Positions 42,936 to 52,476 of a DNA stretch of 64,000 nt are shown here, piece by piece (positions within the stretch are counted from its first letter, which is position 1; the number at the start of each line of letters is the position of its first letter). Source of the stretch: Larkinella arboricola (lineage in GTDB: Bacteria; Bacteroidota; Bacteroidia; Cytophagales; Spirosomataceae); contig NZ_QLMC01000001.1 in the NCBI RefSeq assembly GCF_003259745.1, positions 806,001-870,000 on the forward strand, in the 5' to 3' direction. The notes beneath the pieces were generated by a model. The model did no database searches and had not been told where the DNA came from. It was given only the letters and a program-made list of their open reading frames with translations. A program made the translations under genes and the position numbers.

Positions 42936-44459
42936 TTATAAACGTTCAATCCACCGCAGTAACCAGTCGGGTTTAAAAAACAGCAGCACAACCGGCAGGG
43001 CCAATACGGCCGCTAAAACAAATTGGGGCCGACTCAACGCTTTAACAACGGGCTGGTCGGTAAGGGTTGGGCGGAAGTAGAGCAAAAACGGTATCCGGAG
43101 GTAGTAAAAGAGGGAGATAACGGCATTTAGCAGGCCAAAGCCAAACAAGGCGGGCAGCCACGGATTTCCGTTTGACTGATACGCTTCCAGCAGTGACGAA
43201 AAAACCAGCAGCTTAGCCGTAAAGCCTACCGTTGGCGGCAGGCCGGTCAGCGCAATCATAACCGCCGTCAGTGCAAAGGCAAGAAACGGTTGGGTAAATC
43301 CTAATCCACTGAAATCCTGAAGCGAAAGCCGTCCGTCGTGCTGGTGGGCCAGCAGGTCAATCAGCAGAAAAGCCGCCATGTTGATGAAGACGTACGTGGC
43401 TACATAAAAAGTCGAGGCTTCGAACCCCGTTTCGTTGAAACTCACAATGCCTACCAGCAAAAAACCAGCGTGGGCAATGGACGAGTAGGCCAGCAGCCGT
43501 TTGGCGTCGGTTTGCCAGAGGGCCGACAGGTTACCCAGGGTAATGCTGGCCAGGGCGATAGCGGCCAACGGGATCTGAAAATTAGCGGGCAGGGCAGTCA
43601 GTATCCGCATGAGCACCAGCAGGGCTGCGGCTTTCGGACCCACCGAGAAAAACGCCACAACGGGTGTAGGCGCAGCTTCGTAGGCGTCGGGTGTCCAGAC
43701 ATGAAACGGAACCAGCGACAGTTTAAACAAAATACCAGCCAGCGTCAGAAAGCCCGCAATGTAGATAACAAACGAATCATTGCTCGTCAGGGGTTCGGCC
43801 GATTCGGCCAGCGACAGGGTGCCGGTCAGACCATACAGCAGCGACATGCCGTAGAGCATGATGGCCGAACTGACGGCACCAAAAAGTAGGTATTTCAGAC
43901 CGCCTTCCGACGCTTTGCGGTCGGTTGAAAGTGCTGTTAACAGATACGAACTAATCGACACTAGTTCAATGCTGAGGTAAACCGTCAGTAGGTTGACGGC
44001 CATAGTCATCAGGTACAAGCCGAGGAGCATGGCCAGCAGAATCGGGAGCCAGTCGAGCGGAAAACCGTTTCGCGGGGGCAGCAGCCAGGCGTGCAGAATA
44101 GCGAAAAAAGCCGCCAGCGTGACCACCATTTTATAGAATACCGCCTGGTTGTCGAGCAGCAGGGCCGAACTAAATAGAAAACCCCGGGGCTGCGACCATT
44201 GTACGGCCAGCAGGACGCCAGCCACCACCACCGCCATTAGCGAAAGTGCGTAGACAACAGAACGGTTTCTGGCATTGGTCAATTGGCTGAACGAACCTTC
44301 CATGAGTTCCGGTTTTGGACTGAACTGCCGGACTTTTGAACGGGGCATCAGAACCAAATCCGCCAGAATAACGATACCGATAGCAAATACCAGCGCAAGC
44401 TCCGGCCAGAAACCGGCCAGGCTCCGTATACTATCGTTCAGTTGATCAATGAGTTGCAA
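42936..44459 (-). CDS. nuoN: NADH-quinone oxidoreductase subunit N
   Basis: A 507-residue antiporter-like subunit of respiratory complex I with about 14 helices. LSIELVSISSYLLTALS has the conserved Glu, GAVSSAIMLYGMSLLYG the Ser-Ala-Gly part of helix 5, LVPFHVWTPDAYEAAPTPV the proton-channel Lys/His segment, and LTGLPPTVGFTAKLLVF helix 12. It pumps protons with quinone reduction. The other nuo genes are not next to it: a plus-strand gene starts upstream, so it stands alone here. The start seems to be TTG at 44457-44459. Confidence 0.95.
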   Translation of the reverse strand: MQLIDQLNDSIRSLAGFWPELALVFAIGIVILADLVLMPRSKVRQFSPKPELMEGSFSQLTNARNRSVVYALSLMAVVVAGVLLAVQWSQPRGFLFSSALLLDNQAVFYKMVVTLAAFFAILHAWLLPPRNGFPLDWLPILLAMLLGLYLMTMAVNLLTVYLSIELVSISSYLLTALSTDRKASEGGLKYLLFGAVSSAIMLYGMSLLYGLTGTLSLAESAEPLTSNDSFVIYIAGFLTLAGILFKLSLVPFHVWTPDAYEAAPTPVVAFFSVGPKAAALLVLMRILTALPANFQIPLAAIALASITLGNLSALWQTDAKRLLAYSSIAHAGFLLVGIVSFNETGFEASTFYVATYVFINMAAFLLIDLLAHQHDGRLSLQDFSGLGFTQPFLAFALTAVMIALTGLPPTVGFTAKLLVFSSLLEAYQSNGNPWLPALFGFGLLNAVISLFYYLRIPFLLYFRPTLTDQPVVKALSRPQFVLAAVLALPVVLLFFKPDWLLRWIERL

Positions 44460-44594
44460 AGCGAAGAAAAATGGGCAGATTTTGACGGCGGTAAAGGTAC
44501 AAAAAAAGCGTACTGGTTTTCGGATTGGTTCGTTATCTTGTACGGCCGTAGGTCGTATAGGCTCTTTATCAACAGTTTAAACAATGATTTTCTA

Positions 44595-45254
44595 ATGAAG
44601 GCAATGCTGATTTCGGGCCTGATTGTTCTGGGCCTGGCAACCGGAACCCGGGCTCAGGGTGTTTTTCTGACGGATGTGAATGGGCAGGTGTTGCAGGCTA
44701 CCAAGTATGTCGATGTACAGGGATCGCCGTATCTGAACGAAGCCTGGAAGGAAGGGACGGTAATGGCCGCTACCAACAAATTATATCCAAACCTGAAATT
44801 ACGCTACGACGTGTATGGGGCGGAACTGGAATACCAGCAAAACAACCAGACGTACCGACTGAGTCCGGGTGCCATGAAGGAATTTCGGATTATCGACAGC
44901 GGGGAGATGATTTTCCGGAACGGTTTTGCCGCCGTCAACAACAATACGCCCACCACCTTCTATCAGGTTCTGGTGGACGGTCCTGCGAAGCTGCTCAAGC
45001 AATTTAAAGTGAATATGATCGAAAATAAACCGTTCAACTCCGCCACGGTAACGAAAGAATTCCAGAAACAGGAGTTGTATTTTGTGGCGAAACCGGACGG
45101 GACGGTCCAGCGGATTCAGAAAAACAAAAAATCGGTATTGGCCGCTCTGTCCGATCAGAAAGACCGCCTTGAAAAAGTTATCAAAGAGCAGGACCTCAAC
45201 CTCAACGATGAAACCGGGCTGATTGCGGTAGTGGAAAGATATAATGCAAAGTAA
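44595..45254 (+). CDS. Exported hypothetical protein, 219 residues
   Basis: A secreted protein with a signal peptide (AMLISGLIVLGLATGTRAQ). The rest is beta-rich (ELEYQQNNQTYRLSPGAMKEFRI, FYQVLVDGPAKLLKQF) and ends with a helix rich in Lys and Asp (LSDQKDRLEKVIKEQDLNLN). I do not recognise a family. The start is the ATG at 44595, since an upstream start would sit inside nuoN and give no signal peptide. Confidence 0.7.
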   Translation: MKAMLISGLIVLGLATGTRAQGVFLTDVNGQVLQATKYVDVQGSPYLNEAWKEGTVMAATNKLYPNLKLRYDVYGAELEYQQNNQTYRLSPGAMKEFRIIDSGEMIFRNGFAAVNNNTPTTFYQVLVDGPAKLLKQFKVNMIENKPFNSATVTKEFQKQELYFVAKPDGTVQRIQKNKKSVLAALSDQKDRLEKVIKEQDLNLNDETGLIAVVERYNAK

Positions 45255-45413
45255 GGCAACGAGATGAGACCAGAGGAAACACCGTTGCCAGAAACGTACG
45301 GCTGCTTGTCTCTCCTCAATTTTCCCTGCTAAAGCCTTGGGCGGAATAGGGGAACTCCATTTCGTTACCTTTTTGTTACGATTCGATGTTCAATCTAAAT
45401 ACATTACTGCGAG

Positions 45414-46040
45414 ATGAACGCTTCAGAAAAACCGATTCGGGGGACAATCGTGGCCGGTGATCGCATTCAAAGATCCCCAGGCGAAGTGATTGCCGGGAAT
45501 CCGGAGGCCAGACGAGCACTGCATAACGCCCTGATGCGTCATCAAGATGGGTTTGACAGCCTTCCCAATCGGTATCCAACGGCTTTACACCGGCTGAAAG
45601 ACGTGATCAAGTCCGGAGTGTTGGGAAATATCAGACTGGTTCAGGTTAGCTGTTATTGGAAACGCGACGAAGGATATTATACTTCTGGAAGCTGGCACGG
45701 TCGCCGGGAGCTTACGGAAGATGCGTTATATACTCATTTTTTTCACTACATCAATCTGCTTCACAACCTGTTTGGTGGTATAAGGCCGACCGAAGCCCGG
45801 CTGATGAACCTAGACCACCCGACTGATAGGGACGACAACGGATTTGTGTTGTTCAGCCTGTCGGGTGGTGGAACGGGCTGCCTGAGCTTTGCAACGGCGA
45901 CCTGGGGCAGCACGTTTGAAAATAGCCTTACCCTGCTGGCCGAAAATGGTAGCATGAAAGTAAGTGGCGACTATCTAGACCGGGTAGACTATTGCTATAT
46001 TCGAAATCATAACAGGCCGGAATGGGCTCCGGCCAATTAG
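45414..46040 (+). CDS. Rossmann-less Gfo/Idh/MocA-like protein
   Basis: A 208-residue protein that looks like the C-terminal half of a Gfo/Idh/MocA oxidoreductase: LHRLKDVIKSGVLGNIRLVQV is the usual start of the second domain, and FVLFSLSGGGTGCLSFATATWGSTF followed by ENGSMKVSGDYLD is the open beta sheet. The N-terminal NAD-binding Rossmann fold (GxGxxG and EKP motif) is missing, so it is either a decayed copy or a stand-alone ligand-binding form. Nothing in the 150 bases before it restores a full gene. Confidence 0.65.
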   Translation: MNASEKPIRGTIVAGDRIQRSPGEVIAGNPEARRALHNALMRHQDGFDSLPNRYPTALHRLKDVIKSGVLGNIRLVQVSCYWKRDEGYYTSGSWHGRRELTEDALYTHFFHYINLLHNLFGGIRPTEARLMNLDHPTDRDDNGFVLFSLSGGGTGCLSFATATWGSTFENSLTLLAENGSMKVSGDYLDRVDYCYIRNHNRPEWAPAN

Positions 46041-46372
46041 TCACGCTTCTGAAGCACTTTATAAACATGCGAAATTCGCCGACGGGCAACCGGCAAAACC
46101 AGGCCATTCGTTAACGTAATTTCAACCTGGTAAGTCGATAGCCGTTCAAATCGTACGATATGATGCGGGTTAATAAGTGCCCCGCGGCTAATGCGGATGA
46201 AATCAGGAAGAAGTTTTTGCCATCGTATCAGCGTTTTTGCCGTCATCAATTTCGGCGCATTATGACGGTGCAACAGGCTATAATTACTGTTGCCCTCCAG
46301 CCAAATGAGATCAGAGAGCGGTAAAGGAGATTTATACCCTCTGAGTTGTAATAAATCGGTTTTCGGCTGCAT
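46037..46372 (-). CDS. Stand-alone LytTR DNA-binding protein
   Basis: A 111-residue protein that is only a LytTR domain: SDLIWLEGNSNYSLLHRHN, then PDFIRISRGALINPHHIV and the last strand LPVARRRISHVYKVL. It starts with an ATG that overlaps the TAA of the gene upstream (TAATG), a sign of coupled translation. No sensor part is present, so its activity must come from a partner or expression level. Confidence 0.88.
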   Translation of the reverse strand: MQPKTDLLQLRGYKSPLPLSDLIWLEGNSNYSLLHRHNAPKLMTAKTLIRWQKLLPDFIRISRGALINPHHIVRFERLSTYQVEITLTNGLVLPVARRRISHVYKVLQKRD

Positions 46373-46812
46373 TACGAGGGAATCGTCAATTGGTGGGAGA
46401 CGTTCCGCAAAAATTGACGGACCTGACCTGCTTCCGTAGTTAGTTCGCAGCGATCTGCTTGTAAATAATCATCCAGTACAATTTTGGCTGTTGCCGTTGC
46501 GATCCGTTGAATCCGACCGCTCTGACGGGCCCATAAGCTGTACCCGTAAACAGCATGGGGGCCTTCTTCCAGAACCGCAAATCCGTAAGGAGTTGCGTTC
46601 CCCGCCGGGTCGTGCCACAGGATAAACCACCGGGCCTGCGCCATAATCTGCGATAAAGAAAGGCGTTTCTGCGCCCAGACTTTAGAGTGATACAGGAACG
46701 CTTCATTAGCAATTGCTGCTACTTTTAAATCCAGGGCCGACGGAGCGGCCTCAGGAAGCGTTTCAGTAAGTTCAGTTTCAATTCGATTGCGTTGAGTAAA
46801 CCAGAAAGACAT
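46372..46812 (-). CDS. Unknown protein coupled with LytTR gene
   Basis: About 146 residues. WFILWHDPAGNATPYGFAVLEEG and VLDDYLQADRCELTTEAG suggest an alpha-beta fold of N-acetyltransferase size, but no acetyl-CoA motif (Q/RxxGxG/A) is visible, so I do not assign one. The start is the ATG at 46812 (MSFWFTQRNRIETEL); a GTG at 46851 is possible. Its stop overlaps the LytTR start by one base, so the two are likely one unit. Confidence 0.55.
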   Translation of the reverse strand: MSFWFTQRNRIETELTETLPEAAPSALDLKVAAIANEAFLYHSKVWAQKRLSLSQIMAQARWFILWHDPAGNATPYGFAVLEEGPHAVYGYSLWARQSGRIQRIATATAKIVLDDYLQADRCELTTEAGQVRQFLRNVSHQLTIPS

Positions 46813-47406
46813 TTCAAATAATGAGGATAGCTCACCTGCAAAACAAGACACGCTGCCTCCGGGGCAACTGCTGTACGATCGTGAGTAAGGTTCATTTCAT
46901 TTCGTCCAATTTCAATGCCATTTTATGCGGTTTATCGTTCAGTTCGTAAAATTTTTTTCAAAATAGGTTTTATCCATACCGCTTTACAGGTTTTAAAACC
47001 GGAAAGTCAGGTCAGGGGCGTTGTTACTCTTTCAGGTGATTTGGTATACAGGTTGTCAGACAAACAGCTTACGGAAAAGGCTGTTTTATAGGTCTGTAGA
47101 AGAGCTTAGTTTCAACCCCGTGTCTGCGAAAATAAACGGTGGACTTTTTATACACCGGGAATGGTTAGCAAGTCTGAAGGAGTATAAAGGGCCGGGTGCA
47201 TGTAAGAATACCGCTGTTCTTACCCGGGCGAAGGAAGAGAATGAGGAGGTGAAAATTGTTATTCGTCCACGACCAGAAGGCATCTGCCAGCAGAGAAAAA
47301 TCGAACAAACCGCCCGGAAACGCGTTTATGGACAAAGGGTTTTTCTCTGATCTGAAAAATGAGATAGTGCGCCTGTGATTCAGGTGCTTGCAGTTGATTG
47401 ATTTTT
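46813..47406. other. Spacer between divergent regulators
   Basis: About 590 bases, AT-rich in the first third. A 109-codon frame in the middle starts from TTG and looks non-coding. GCGCCTG-TGATT-CAGGTGC (47369-47387) is a small hairpin in the leader of the response-regulator gene. Nothing else recognised. Confidence 0.45.
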
Positions 47407-47826
47407 ATGAAGCCACTTATACTGGTAGTAGACGACGATGAGGACGATTTGTGGCTACTGCAAAAAGCGATGCTACAGATTGGTGGAATCTGTCAGATTC
47501 ATCCGTTTACCGATGCTGCAAGTCTTTTGCGTTATATGGACGGGTCTGATTCTCTTCCTAATCTGATTTTAATTGATTTCCACCAGCCCCGAATGAACGG
47601 ACTGGAACTAACGGAAGCACTACGGGCCAAATCCGCATTGGAAACCGTTCCGTTAGCCTGGATGAGTTCCGAAATAGATCCTAGCTGGGAAACCTATTGC
47701 CAGAAACTCAATGTTGCCTGGTGCTGGATCAAGCCTAATGACTACACCGCCTGGCAGAACTTCGCCCGTACCGTATGCGGTTTGCTGGTGAAATCCGGAT
47801 TTGAGATGAACAACCGGTTGGATTAA
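47407..47826 (+). CDS. Single-domain response regulator
   Basis: A 139-residue CheY-like receiver with no output domain. Acidic pocket VVDDDEDD, phosphorylated Asp in LILIDFHQPRMNGLEL, Ser in LAWMSS and Lys in WCWIKPNDY are present, so it is probably functional. Its end overlaps the end of the large sensor kinase gene by four bases on the other strand. Such regulators act as phosphate relay or protein-binding switches. Confidence 0.92.
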   Translation: MKPLILVVDDDEDDLWLLQKAMLQIGGICQIHPFTDAASLLRYMDGSDSLPNLILIDFHQPRMNGLELTEALRAKSALETVPLAWMSSEIDPSWETYCQKLNVAWCWIKPNDYTAWQNFARTVCGLLVKSGFEMNNRLD

Positions 47827-50800
47827 ATGGGTAGATAAATTCTGAACGTACTGCCTTGACCGGGCTGACTATGGGCGGTAATGGCGCCCCCGTGATTTTC
47901 TACCACTTTCTGACAGATCGCCAGCCCAACGCCGGTGCCGCTGTAGGCCGACCGCCCGTGCAATCGCTGAAAAACCTCAAAAATACGGTCGGCGTGTTTT
48001 TCGTCAAAACCAATACCGTTGTCAATGACGCTGATCAGGTGGTAGCGGCTGGCGGGCCGGGGAAGCTTGATTTTTTCCGGCAGTTCGTGGGCCATCAGGG
48101 CGGTGTACGTAATCTGGATAGACGGCGCGGTATCCGGGCGACGAAACTTAATGGCATTCGACACCAGATTCTGAAAAAGCTGGCCAAACTGCGAAGCATC
48201 CCCGGTCAGAGTCGGTAGCGGATCGTGCTGGACGGTAGCACCCGACTGATGAATTTGTAATTCAAGTACTTCCAACACCTTAGTGACAATTTCTGTCAGC
48301 GAAACCGGGTCATAGGTCTGCTGGCGGGTCGAAACACGCGAGAAGGCCAGCAAATCCCGGATCAATTCCGACATCCGCCGGGCCGACACCTGCATCCGGT
48401 TGATCAGATCCTGGCCGGTTTCGCCCAGATCAGCGCCATGCTGAGTCTGCAACAGACTTCCAAACGACTGAATTTTGCGTAACGGTTCCTGCAAATCGTG
48501 AGAGGCTACGTACGCAAAACGCGTCAGATTCTCGTTGGACCGGCGTAGTTCCAGATTCGATTCGTTCAATTCCTGCGTGCGGGCCTGCACCTGGCTTTCC
48601 AGCTCGGCTTCAATTCGTTTCTGCTCGTGAATATCCGTCGCCGTTCCAACCCAGAGCGTAATCGTTCCGGTTTCGTCGTGGATGGGTAGTGCGCGGTTGA
48701 GATGCCAGCGGTACATACCATCCAGACCCCGGCGGTATCGGTTTTCAACCACAAAAACGTCGCCCGATGTCAGGGCTTTATGGTAGGCGGCCAGGGTTGC
48801 CGGCAGATCGTCCGGATGCACCACCGCCGGCCAGCCCTGGGTTCTGGTTTGCTCCTCGTCCAGACCCGTGTAAGTGTACCATTGCTGATTGTAAAACGTA
48901 ATTTCTCCTTCGGGCGTGTTGGTCCACGTCATGGGCGAAATCGCTTCGAGCAGCGTACGAAACCGGGCTTCACTCGCTTCGACCTTCCGGCGGGCCAGCA
49001 CCTGCTCGGTAACGTCGATAGCTATGTTTAGAATCGCATACACTTCTCCGTCGGAATTACGCAACGGTTTATAGGTATAGTTAAAATAATACGTATTGAG
49101 CTGGCCGTCCACCATCAGTCGGGCTTCGGCTTCCTGCGACGCGTGTTCAACACCGGTCCTGTAAACCCGGTCCAGAATGTCCAGAAACGGCTGCCCTTGC
49201 AACTCAGGAAGGGCCTCCCGCAACGGTGTTCCCTTGATGGTATCATCCTTCCCCCAAAATTTGAGCATGATTTGGTTCGGCATTTCAATCACCATATCCG
49301 GCCCGGTGTACAGCGAAATAGCCACCGGAGCCTGCTCAATCAGGTTGCGGAAACGCTGTTCGCTCTCTGCCAGGGCCAGTTTGGCCTTTACCTGCGGGGT
49401 GACCTCAGAGGCCAGCACCATAACATCTGTGATGTCTCCGGCTTCGTTACGCATGGGCGCGTACACGAAATTGAAATAGGCGTCTTCCAGCTGATTGTTG
49501 CGGTATAAGCGCGTCAGGGTTTCAAAACCGTAGTGCGAAGTCCCGGTTTTATACACTTTTTGTAATAACTCCGCAAAACCTTGTCCATGAATTTCGGGCA
49601 GAGCGTCCAGCAGCGGCAGCCCAAGAATGGTAGCATCTTTCCCCCATAACTTCAGGATAGCCTCGTTGGCGGTTTCAATGACAAGCCTTTCTCCGCCCAG
49701 AATACCGATAGCAACCGGGGCCTGAAGCACCAGGTTACGGAAACGGTCTTCGGCCTTTTTAAGCACGGATTCGTTTTCTTTCTGCTGGGTAATATCGAGC
49801 GCAATGCCGGAAAACGAAACCGGCTTTCCGGCGGTATTGTAGAGATACTGGCCCAGCACTTTCACCCAGTGAACCTCCTGGTTGGTCCAGATATAGCGCG
49901 CTTCATAAGTTAAGGTGCCGGTGCGTTGCGCTAGCTGGTAGGCTTGCTCCCGAACCGGAACATCCAGCGGATGCAGGTGTTCCACCAGGCTGTTGCGCGT
50001 CAGACCGAGCTGCTCGGTACCGGTCAGAATGCGGACCAGTGCCGGAGAGTAAAGAACTTCATTGGTTTCCAGGTCAACCGAAAACGACCCGGAACCCGAC
50101 CCTTCCAGGGCTAAACGGGCCTGCTGCTCGGAGAGGGCGGTTTTTTCCTGCGCCAGTACGTCGTCTGTTGTATCGTGGGCAACTCCCGAAAACCGGTAGG
50201 GTTGCCCGGCTGCGTTGAAGTGCGCCTGACCCATAAAACGAACCCAGCGCAGTCTGCTGTCCTGTACGCCAATAGTCCGGAAACTAATGTCGAAACTACC
50301 ACCCGACTGCGGGGTTAATGCCCGCTGAGCGGCTTTGCTGACCCGATCCTGATCATCGGGATGAATGCAGCGGAGAACCTGCTCAAAGGTGAGCTGATTG
50401 CCTTCCGTCAGCCCCAGGTAAGCCCGGCACCGGTCGTCGGCGATGACCGCGTTCTGAAGCAGATCAAGATCCCAGGTTCCTAACTGAGCGGAGTCCAGAG
50501 CAATACGCAGGCGTTCCTCGCTTTCGGTGCGTAACTGTTGCAGGGCTACCCGTTCGGTAATGTCCTGCATGGAACCCACCATGCGGATTGCCCTGCCGTC
50601 CCGGTGCATGATGTAGCCCCGGTCGTAGACGATGGCGTAGGAGCCATTGGCCCGCCGAAACCGGTACTCTGCCGACCAGTTTTCGCCCCCCTGGTCGATG
50701 ATGCGGTGAATACCGCCTATAATACGTTCTTTATCTTCCGGATGCACATAATCGGACCACGATTCCAGGCCGTAATCGGCCGGTGATCCGGGGTGACCAA

Positions 50801-50927
50801 ATAATATAGTATATCCTTCGTTCCACCAGACGGTATTGGCTTCAAGGTTCCAGTTCCAGACGGCGTCCCGGGTTGCCTTAGTCAGTAGTTCAAATAACCC
50901 ATTACTCGTTTCTGAGTCCGTATTCAC
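47823..50927 (-). CDS. Multi-PAS sensor histidine kinase
   Basis: A 1034-residue soluble kinase. Six PAS/PAC-like units cover residues 10-775; units four and five (RFRNLVLQAPVAIGIL... and RFRNLIEQAPVAISLY...) are clearly related by duplication. The HisKA motif FAYVASHDLQEPLRKIQ has the phosphorylated His at residue 810, then the N box LVSNAIKF near 920, DNGIGF near 969 and GTGVGLAI near 997. No membrane helix, so it senses an internal signal. The start codon appears to be GTG at 50925-50927. The convergent receiver gene is a likely partner. Confidence 0.93.
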   Translation of the reverse strand: MNTDSETSNGLFELLTKATRDAVWNWNLEANTVWWNEGYTILFGHPGSPADYGLESWSDYVHPEDKERIIGGIHRIIDQGGENWSAEYRFRRANGSYAIVYDRGYIMHRDGRAIRMVGSMQDITERVALQQLRTESEERLRIALDSAQLGTWDLDLLQNAVIADDRCRAYLGLTEGNQLTFEQVLRCIHPDDQDRVSKAAQRALTPQSGGSFDISFRTIGVQDSRLRWVRFMGQAHFNAAGQPYRFSGVAHDTTDDVLAQEKTALSEQQARLALEGSGSGSFSVDLETNEVLYSPALVRILTGTEQLGLTRNSLVEHLHPLDVPVREQAYQLAQRTGTLTYEARYIWTNQEVHWVKVLGQYLYNTAGKPVSFSGIALDITQQKENESVLKKAEDRFRNLVLQAPVAIGILGGERLVIETANEAILKLWGKDATILGLPLLDALPEIHGQGFAELLQKVYKTGTSHYGFETLTRLYRNNQLEDAYFNFVYAPMRNEAGDITDVMVLASEVTPQVKAKLALAESEQRFRNLIEQAPVAISLYTGPDMVIEMPNQIMLKFWGKDDTIKGTPLREALPELQGQPFLDILDRVYRTGVEHASQEAEARLMVDGQLNTYYFNYTYKPLRNSDGEVYAILNIAIDVTEQVLARRKVEASEARFRTLLEAISPMTWTNTPEGEITFYNQQWYTYTGLDEEQTRTQGWPAVVHPDDLPATLAAYHKALTSGDVFVVENRYRRGLDGMYRWHLNRALPIHDETGTITLWVGTATDIHEQKRIEAELESQVQARTQELNESNLELRRSNENLTRFAYVASHDLQEPLRKIQSFGSLLQTQHGADLGETGQDLINRMQVSARRMSELIRDLLAFSRVSTRQQTYDPVSLTEIVTKVLEVLELQIHQSGATVQHDPLPTLTGDASQFGQLFQNLVSNAIKFRRPDTAPSIQITYTALMAHELPEKIKLPRPASRYHLISVIDNGIGFDEKHADRIFEVFQRLHGRSAYSGTGVGLAICQKVVENHGGAITAHSQPGQGSTFRIYLPI

Positions 50928-51198
50928 AAACTTATCTCCCTCTTTTAAAAAAATGCAGTTTTAAAGGTACCCAAATGCACCTGGAATTCTAATACAAAGA
51001 ATTCCAGAATTAGTTTATAACGGACGGTCTCACAGTCAGCTCCCCGGTAGTGAAGGGCCGGTATAAAATTCATGTGGGATTATTTATTAACTTGATAATC
51101 AATTCTTCTGACGGTTTTTGCCCAGGGGATGTCAATTAAACACGGTAAACCGCATATTGTTGGAGGAACTTAAATCTGGCTTAGTTTCTTGTTAATAC

Positions 51199-52353
51199 AT
51201 GCCAGGAGTCACGAAGAATATGCCCTTTGAAGCAACATACCAGGCCGCCCGATCGGTAGCCGGAACGATAGAATCTTATTTCGACCATCATTTTGCTACT
51301 GCCACGCTGAACGGTGGCCCTGAAGCCGTGCATCAACCGCATGCACCGGAAATTGAAGCAATGATTGATACCGCTTTTTGGGCCAGCCTGCGGCACGAAG
51401 AAGGCTATTCGCCGAAGGTAACACTGGCGTTTCTGCCGCCCCAGCAAGCCGGTCGGCCTCTTATTTTTGCCCACCGATTGCGGTTTACGCCCGACATTCT
51501 AACCAAGCTGGCCCCGGCCGTCGAGCGACCGGGTATTCACCTCGGCGTCTGGTGCGAAGGAGAGGAACTCTATATCTGGGGAACTACCCGGGAAATTCCG
51601 GGCAACTGCTTCGTGCTGGAGGTTATCGAACCGGGTCTGCTGGTCATTAAACACCGTCGGCTCGACGGCTTTGGCAAGTTCGTCAACGTAGCCATTCTAA
51701 AAGGTGACCAGATCAAAATCGTGGATGAAAGTACGGCCGATTCGCTCGATTGCCCTATTGTGGTAACGTCGATGCTGGGTTTCACGCTGCCCTCGTTCTG
51801 GAATAACTCAATGAATATCCTGGTTCAGCTGGCGGTTTCCATGCGCGCTCACGGGCGGGGCGGCTTGCTGCTGGTTGTTCCTTCGATGAGTAATGCGTGG
51901 CGCGATTCCATTATCCAGCCAATTTCCTATCCGGTGGTTCCGGTTTTCTCCCAGTTGGCAGAATTATTGCGGCAGGAAAAGGAAGAGAATGTCTGGCGTC
52001 GTGACGTTAGTCTGTCCATTGACAGCATTGCCGGGCTGACCGCCGTGGATGGAGCCACAATCATCAATGATCGGTATGAGGTGCTGGCGTTTGGGGCAAA
52101 AATAGGCCGTTCGGCCCTGAGCGATCGGGTGGAACAGATCATCTGGACAGAACCCATCGTGGGCAATGAAGCGGTTGTGGTGCATCCGGCCCAGATCGGG
52201 GGAACCCGCCATCTGTCGGCGGCCCAGTTTATCTACGATCAGCGCGATGCCGTGGCACTGGTGGCTTCTCAGGATGGTCGTTTTACGATCTTTGCCTGGT
52301 CACCGAATGACCTGATGGTACACGCCCACCGGGTTGATTCGCTCTTATTGTAA
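51199..52353 (+). CDS. DisA-like (DACNV-type) nucleotide-binding sensor protein
   Basis: A 384-residue protein. The C-terminal 100 residues carry DGATIINDRYEVLAFGAKI (near residue 284) and GGTRHLSAAQFIYDQRDAVAL (near 334), followed by VASQDGRFTIFAW. These match the DGA and RHR motifs of diadenylate cyclase DisA_N domains, but with RHL instead of RHR. The N-terminal 270 residues have no similarity that I know; relatives are called DACNV-type sensors. It may bind or make a dinucleotide. Confidence 0.75.
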   Translation: MPGVTKNMPFEATYQAARSVAGTIESYFDHHFATATLNGGPEAVHQPHAPEIEAMIDTAFWASLRHEEGYSPKVTLAFLPPQQAGRPLIFAHRLRFTPDILTKLAPAVERPGIHLGVWCEGEELYIWGTTREIPGNCFVLEVIEPGLLVIKHRRLDGFGKFVNVAILKGDQIKIVDESTADSLDCPIVVTSMLGFTLPSFWNNSMNILVQLAVSMRAHGRGGLLLVVPSMSNAWRDSIIQPISYPVVPVFSQLAELLRQEKEENVWRRDVSLSIDSIAGLTAVDGATIINDRYEVLAFGAKIGRSALSDRVEQIIWTEPIVGNEAVVVHPAQIGGTRHLSAAQFIYDQRDAVALVASQDGRFTIFAWSPNDLMVHAHRVDSLLL

Positions 52354-52476
52354 AACAATTTGGGGCCTTACGCAGATTATAGTATGACCGGTTAGTAAAC
52401 CGTCGTACCGCTTGCTGTGTGCCGGTATCCTGTATTTTTCTTTTCTAGCTATATTGGTAAAACTCTTTTATTCAGT

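Noticed and set aside
44442-44594. N-terminal extension of the exported hypothetical protein
   Set aside because: It would overlap nuoN and hide the signal peptide that starts at the ATG at 44595.
47021-47350. A 109-codon frame before the response regulator
   Set aside because: It begins with TTG, has an irregular composition and no recognisable motif; a competing frame exists on the other strand.
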